Shown one piece after another: positions 59,865 through 64,000 of a stretch of 64,000 bases of DNA (its first letter is position 1; every line of letters starts with the position of its first letter). Location: NCBI GenBank assembly GCA_918026815.1, contig CAKJVC010000148.1:496001-560000 (forward strand). The letters run 5' to 3'. The position numbers and the translations under genes are program-made. A model generated the notes under the pieces. The model did no database searches, had not been told where the DNA came from, and was given only the letters and a program-made list of their open reading frames with translations. Source of the DNA: Chalara sp. BL73. Taxonomy: Eukaryota > Ascomycota > Leotiomycetes > Helotiales.

Positions 59865-61252
59865 ATGGTGTTCGCTATATGTAATGTGTTGGTGCTCTCG
59901 TCCTATGCCATACCTATTCTTGCAGCTCCAGGCACCTTACCGGTGCTTGGGAATATCCTTGCCCCTCGAGTAGACTATCTGGGAGGATGGACGATAGGAA
60001 GAAACGGCACTGGCGGTGCCTGTCCTGCCGAAGCTCCTAGTGCATGTAAAAGAGACGACTACTCTTCACTCAATACACAATGCTGTCCCAGCGATCAAAC
60101 ATGCTTCGCAACCTCCATAATAGCATACTGCTGTCCAAGCGGTAAGCCTTCAAGCATAATTTGTATGCACAAGCATTAACATTTACAGCCACCGATTGTA
60201 AGGCGAGCGTGTCTAACTTTCCAGTGTGCTCCGTCAACGGCATGATAATGGTACGTGATTCTCAACCATTAAGAATGAGAACGCTCGATGCCTCAAGAAT
60301 AGTATCCAAACAATCCGCCTTTTAGGAAGGCCATGAAGCCATGTGCTGACTTAAGCCCTGCGTAGTACACAACATCGGGAGGCTATTTCTGCTGTTTCCC
60401 TGGTGAAAAGGGAATCAATCCAGATACTGGCTTTGACGGACTTTGTGTGCCAACTGACCTTCCGGTCGCATCCAGTCTGCTCGCAACAACTGTAAGCATT
60501 TGTAGCTCGTGTATTACAGAAGTAAACCTAACAAATGTCAGGCAACCCAACTTGGTGTCACAGCCCCAACCGGGACATCAGGGTCAGTAATCACCCCAGC
60601 TTCCTCTGCCTCCTCAACAACTGCCCTTTCATCACAAACCACATCCAGGGCAAGCCAGAGGACGAGTCTGACATCTACATCTAGTGGCAGCTCATCTGGT
60701 GGCAGCTCATCCGGCGGATCTGGAGCAGGAACTACAACTGGTTCCGGGTCTACATCGCCTACTGGAACAAGCTTGAGCTCAAATGGAGGTGATGGTAATA
60801 GTAATTCCAGCGGTGGCGGGTCCAAAATCGGCGTCGGTGCCATCGTTGGACTCGTCATTGGAGGTATAGCCCTCCTCCTGCTCGGTGGTATTCTCATCAT
60901 GCTCATCAAACGCCATCGCACGAGACAACAGCAAAATCCCGCCTACATGCCTGCGCCTCCAGGTCCCGGCCCTTCAACTCTCCCGGAAGTAGCGAAGGTG
61001 GGAGTGGGATATGGAATGCAGAGAAAACCAGTTGCGCATTCCAATTCGGTGTATAGCTCCACGAGCGGAGGATATGTAAGCCCCGCAAGCCCGAACCCGC
61101 CGACGTATTCGAATATGGCGACTCCCCCGCCGCAGCAGGCGTATGACCCACCTCCACAACCACAGGAGCCGCATAATCCGCATGCGGGATATTCAGAAAT
61201 GGAGGGACAGGCCAGTCTACACCCAAGCCGCCCGGAACTGAGAGGGCAGTAA
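59865..61252 (+). CDS. secreted/cell-surface protein: signal peptide, Cys-rich ectodomain, Ser/Thr stalk, one TM
   Basis: Four exons, 59865-60141, 60189-60250, 60366-60491 and 60542-61252; 391 residues. The N terminus is a signal peptide (VFAICNVLVLSSYAIPILA). A Cys-rich ectodomain follows (GGACPAEAPSACKRDD, QCCPSDQTC, AYCCPS, then GGYFCCFPGEKG). Next come a long Ser/Thr/Gly stalk likely to be O-glycosylated, a single membrane helix (GAIVGLVIGGIALLLLGGIL) with basic stop-transfer residues, and a Pro/Tyr-rich cytosolic tail of about 100 residues. The layout resembles fungal wall-stress sensors of the Wsc/Mid2 kind, but the Cys pattern is not a clear WSC domain, so the role is inferred. The frame is intact. 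Confidence 0.82.
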
Positions 61253-61543
61253 CTAAAGCTTGGATTGGCTTGTATATTCTTAAGGCGTCGATGAATTTGT
61301 ATATAGATTTGAGTCTTGCGCAACATAGCGGGGTGTAACGGTAGTGAGTGTTCAAATGTTCATATTTAGGGTTAGTAGCATTGGAAGCGCATTCCAATAT
61401 ATAATACATTTCTAGAACCGGAACTCGAGAAATCATAGATACTGCCCAATGGATCAGATTTGGGAGAAATCAAACCCCATACCTTCTCAAATATGCCATC
61501 CTGAACTCCGCCTACTATATCCATAGTTCCGTTTCAGGTGCTT
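61253..61543. other. convergent 3' spacer
   Basis: About 290 bp between convergent 3' ends; nothing seen. Confidence 0.35.
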
Positions 61544-62036
61544 TCACTTCTTAATCTCACATTCCTGAAGCTCAACCTCGATAATCTCAACCTCATGCGC
61601 ATGGCCTTCAAAGTACTTCCTCAACCTCTCCCATTCCTCACCCCCTTCCGCCAACTCATCATCTGAGTCGCCTATTCTAGGTCAGTCTTCTATATGTGGC
61701 TCTTTCCCAAGGAAGAACGAGCGATAAGGAGCAGGAAAGGAATATGTACCAAGCAACTCCTCAATCTCCCTCCCCTCCTCAATCTCTATCCTAATCAACC
61801 ATCTCTTTCCTTTCTCTCTATCCGCGTAGAAATGAAATTGCGGCGATACATGAAGGATTCTGTCGTGCGCGGGCTCCCTCATGTATTCCAGCTAGTCCGA
61901 CTCAATTACCTAAGGAGGAGAAGGTGCAACCTTTTGGAGAGTCGACGAGCAGTTTGAGGAAGTGGAAGGATCCAGGCCCTTGTGGTGTTGGAGTTGGGTC
62001 TGTGAGGGTATGGTATTTGGGAGGCTGGTTGGTCAT
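61544..62036 (-). CDS. small hypothetical protein with acidic C terminus
   Basis: Proposed exons on minus are 61947-62036, 61750-61891 and 61544-61671, giving 119 residues. The junction from exon 2 to exon 3 is well supported (GTACAT donor, ACTGACC branch, AATAG acceptor) and joins EIEELLG to DSDDELAEGGEEWERLRKYF. The junction from exon 1 to exon 2 is weaker (GTCGAC donor), chosen because it is the only GT-AG pair in phase; a frameshift in the assembly is the alternative. Exon 2 reads YMREPAHDRILHVSPQFHFY and KRWLIRIEIEEG. I do not recognise the family. Confidence 0.5.
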
Positions 62037-63379
62037 TGTGGTACGGAACCAAGAGCCAAATACAAGGGAATCTACAAAATTGTCAAGTGCCTAGATTTGC
62101 GTGTTCTTAATTCCCCAAATTTGAAGGTTATTTGAGCATAAAAAGTGTGAAGTTCTTCAGGAAGAAGAAGCGCTTTCTACAGCAGAGCAGGCAGGATAAT
62201 AGCGGTGTCAACAGAAGAGTTCCAAGAAATGATTTAACTTAATAACGATGAGTGTTTTTTAACAGGGAGTTCCGCTTGCGACTTGAGTAGGATTCTCTAG
62301 AAGATGGACAATAAGCACCAATCAGAAGACCGACTATGAGGCGGGGGCTGATGCTGACAGGGATGGGGCGATGGAAACCCTATCAACTAACCTGGCATAA
62401 CAGGACGCTGGCCCGGTATAAGTTAAGGTTATTTCTGGATCGGTGCTAAGAATAAGCTTAATTGGCATGGGCTTGGCATGGGGGCGACAGATCATTCTGC
62501 AGAAGAATTAATGATATAGCACGAGAGTAACAAAGTGAGCCAAGGCTCTATTGTCACAATGGTCACAAGGCAAGCACATCTGGATGCAAGATAGGATGTG
62601 TCAAGCAACCGAAGGGCATTCTAAGGGTCCATGGAACTGTAACTCTTTAATATGAGTAAAGTGATTTCGAACCCACATTGGAGTTTCATCTCTCAAGAAG
62701 AATGAGCTAGACATCGCAGGAGGTTGCTTTCCTCTGAGCCGCATTTTCAAGAAGAGCTATGAATAGAATCCCTCAGCATGTGAGGAAAACACGACTAAGA
62801 AATCTTCTAAGCAAAAGGCAAGATCTATGACTAGGAAGAGGCTGGGACGCATTGAATCTTCCTAGTTCCGTTGGACGAACATGCAACAATCTGGTGGCCC
62901 AGTGTCTTCCTTGCTCACCGAGGGAGATATATTTTCAATAATTCTATTGGAAAAGCGTCAGAAAACTGGCGATTGGAGAGATTCAGGGATGATACTCAGT
63001 CTGGCTATAGTAGAAGACATGAAGAATTTGGTGGCTAAAGGCTATAGTTTCTGTTTTCGGAAACGAGAACGCGTACCCAGCCACACTTGTGGACATTTCT
63101 CTATATCAGGAGGAAGAATACTGTAATGTAGGAAGAGGAAGCTGAGTGAGCCTGAACGCATGTTCAACCTATTTCTCTCTTCGGAAGAGGCTTTGCGAAA
63201 CACCATACTCCGCGACAGACTCCTGTAGAGATAGGACTGATGAAGAGGGATATAAGTACTCGAAACCTCATCAGTGGGCCATCACACGATATTCTCATCA
63301 ACAATTCCAGCATCCAATACATCTTATATCTCCTTCCGAGAGCATAAACAAACCTTCAGAACTTACCTATTTCATCAAA
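62037..63379. other. gene-poor spacer
   Basis: 1.3 kb without a recognised gene. An 81-codon frame at 62881-63126 (+) has no motif. The stretch just before 63380 looks like a promoter and 5' UTR with TATAAGTA at 63251. Confidence 0.4.
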
Positions 63380-63838
63380 ATGCGTTTCAACAGTCTCATC
63401 GTTTCTGCCATGTTGGCTGACCTTTCTTTTGCCGCGTACGATATAAGCATGTACAAAGCGGGAGCATGCCATGAGTCTAGCTTGGGGACGACATGTAGAA
63501 ATCTCTCGGAGTGAGCATGCTACTCCAAGACCACGAGAAAGCCAGCGCTATTCGCGCTCTACCACTCCGCCAGTTTCAGGGAAACCGGAGGGGGTGTCAG
63601 CAGCGATCAAATCAGAATTTACACCAATAATAGCAACGGTGCTTGCTCCATGCCTGCGGCTATTTCAAATACCTGCGCGGATGCGGGGGCAAAACAAATC
63701 ACTGGTGCCTCTGTCCATGTTGTTATAACATACGATTCGGGCGGGTCTGGCGGCCTTGCTTCAAGCCGCGGAGGCCGCAACTTAAGAAGAGCAATCCTAG
63801 AGAGAAGAGAAGCCATACATCCACGTTGCTCCAGATGA
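63380..63838 (+). pseudogene. small secreted Cys-containing protein gene with an in-frame TGA
   Basis: The ATG at 63380 opens a signal-peptide-like start (MRFNSLIVSAMLADLSFAA) and a short mature part (YDISMYKAGACHESSLG, TTCRNLSE), then TGA at 63512. The very same frame stays open after the stop to 63838 and looks coding, with Cys-containing parts such as NNSNGACSMPAAISNTCADA and ITGASVHVVITYDSGG, then a basic tail. No intron of normal length removes the stop in phase (the only in-phase pair is 27 bp). So this is either a nonsense-mutated gene, a sequence error, or a 44-residue peptide. It looks like a small secreted protein of fungal effector type; I cannot name a family. Confidence 0.5.
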
Positions 63839-64000
63839 ACACTTCTGACAGAATGAGACCGTTAGATACACACTTGCAATCAGGTGGGCCAAGGGAGCTG
63901 AACTTGGGCAGATTGGACCAGAGGCTGAGCAGATTGACTTTTGCAAAAGCACGGCAAACCACAGGCGCCATACTAAGAAAGCTTAAAAAGGCTCGGAAAC
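63839..64000. other. window end, nothing assigned
   Basis: The last 160 bases have no supported feature. A minus-strand frame (63723-63971) overlaps the secreted-protein locus and is most likely its shadow. Confidence 0.3.

Noticed and set aside
62655..62700. Minus-strand GGTTCGAAATC resembling a tRNA B box
   Set aside because: No A box, acceptor stem or anticodon arm can be built around it.

Overview
The window is nuclear DNA of a filamentous ascomycete fungus. The evidence is compact genes split by 46-60 bp GT-AG introns with CTAAC/CTGAC-type branch sites, orthologues of Aspergillus/Neurospora/yeast housekeeping genes, a HET-domain gene and a Zn(II)2Cys6 regulator. The overall style suggests Leotiomycetes, but that placement is inference only. 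Exon structures were worked out by hand from splice sites and reading frames.

Layout. 1-3249: no convincing gene. 3250-7614: an OB-fold-like protein (-), the mitochondrial/cytosolic Fe-S protein Aim32 (+, divergent) and a short-chain dehydrogenase (+). 7615-10156: gene-poor, with a decayed short repeat. 10157-17482: Pdr16-type Sec14 lipid-transfer protein, TRAPP subunit Trs31, a 104-residue protein (-), a 153-residue protein (+), ribosomal protein S29 and a RING-like protein (-). 17483-18890: gene-poor, with foldback sequences. 18891-30284: a SAP/zinc-finger protein with an in-frame stop, the DNA polymerase delta catalytic subunit (-), a rhomboid protease (+), a lysine-rich nuclear protein (+) and a two-TM membrane protein (-). 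30476-30619: a tRNA-Ser(CGA) gene. 30620-34449: gene-poor.

34450-49537: a Nudix (YJR142W/DUF4743) protein, a two-exon Zn2Cys6 regulator (-), a microsatellite-rich spacer, the mitotic B-type cyclin (NimE type), a probable small membrane protein and a HET-domain protein. 50308-56015: the mitochondrial aspartate/glutamate carrier (-) and an unknown Cys-rich-tailed protein (-). 56992-64000: an unknown three-exon gene, a secreted/TM Cys- and Ser-rich surface protein, a small acidic-tailed protein (-) and a decayed or nonsense-mutated small secreted protein.

Most genes are independent housekeeping units rather than a cluster; no biosynthetic cluster, CRISPR array or intact transposon was seen. The most unusual object is the tRNA-Ser(CGA) gene. 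Besides a 10-nt intron at the canonical position it carries a 53-bp insertion in the anticodon stem, which begins GTAAGC, ends AATAG and has a CTAAT branch-like motif. This looks like an mRNA-type intron inside a Pol III gene. Two other loci have a single in-frame TGA inside otherwise well-preserved reading frames.
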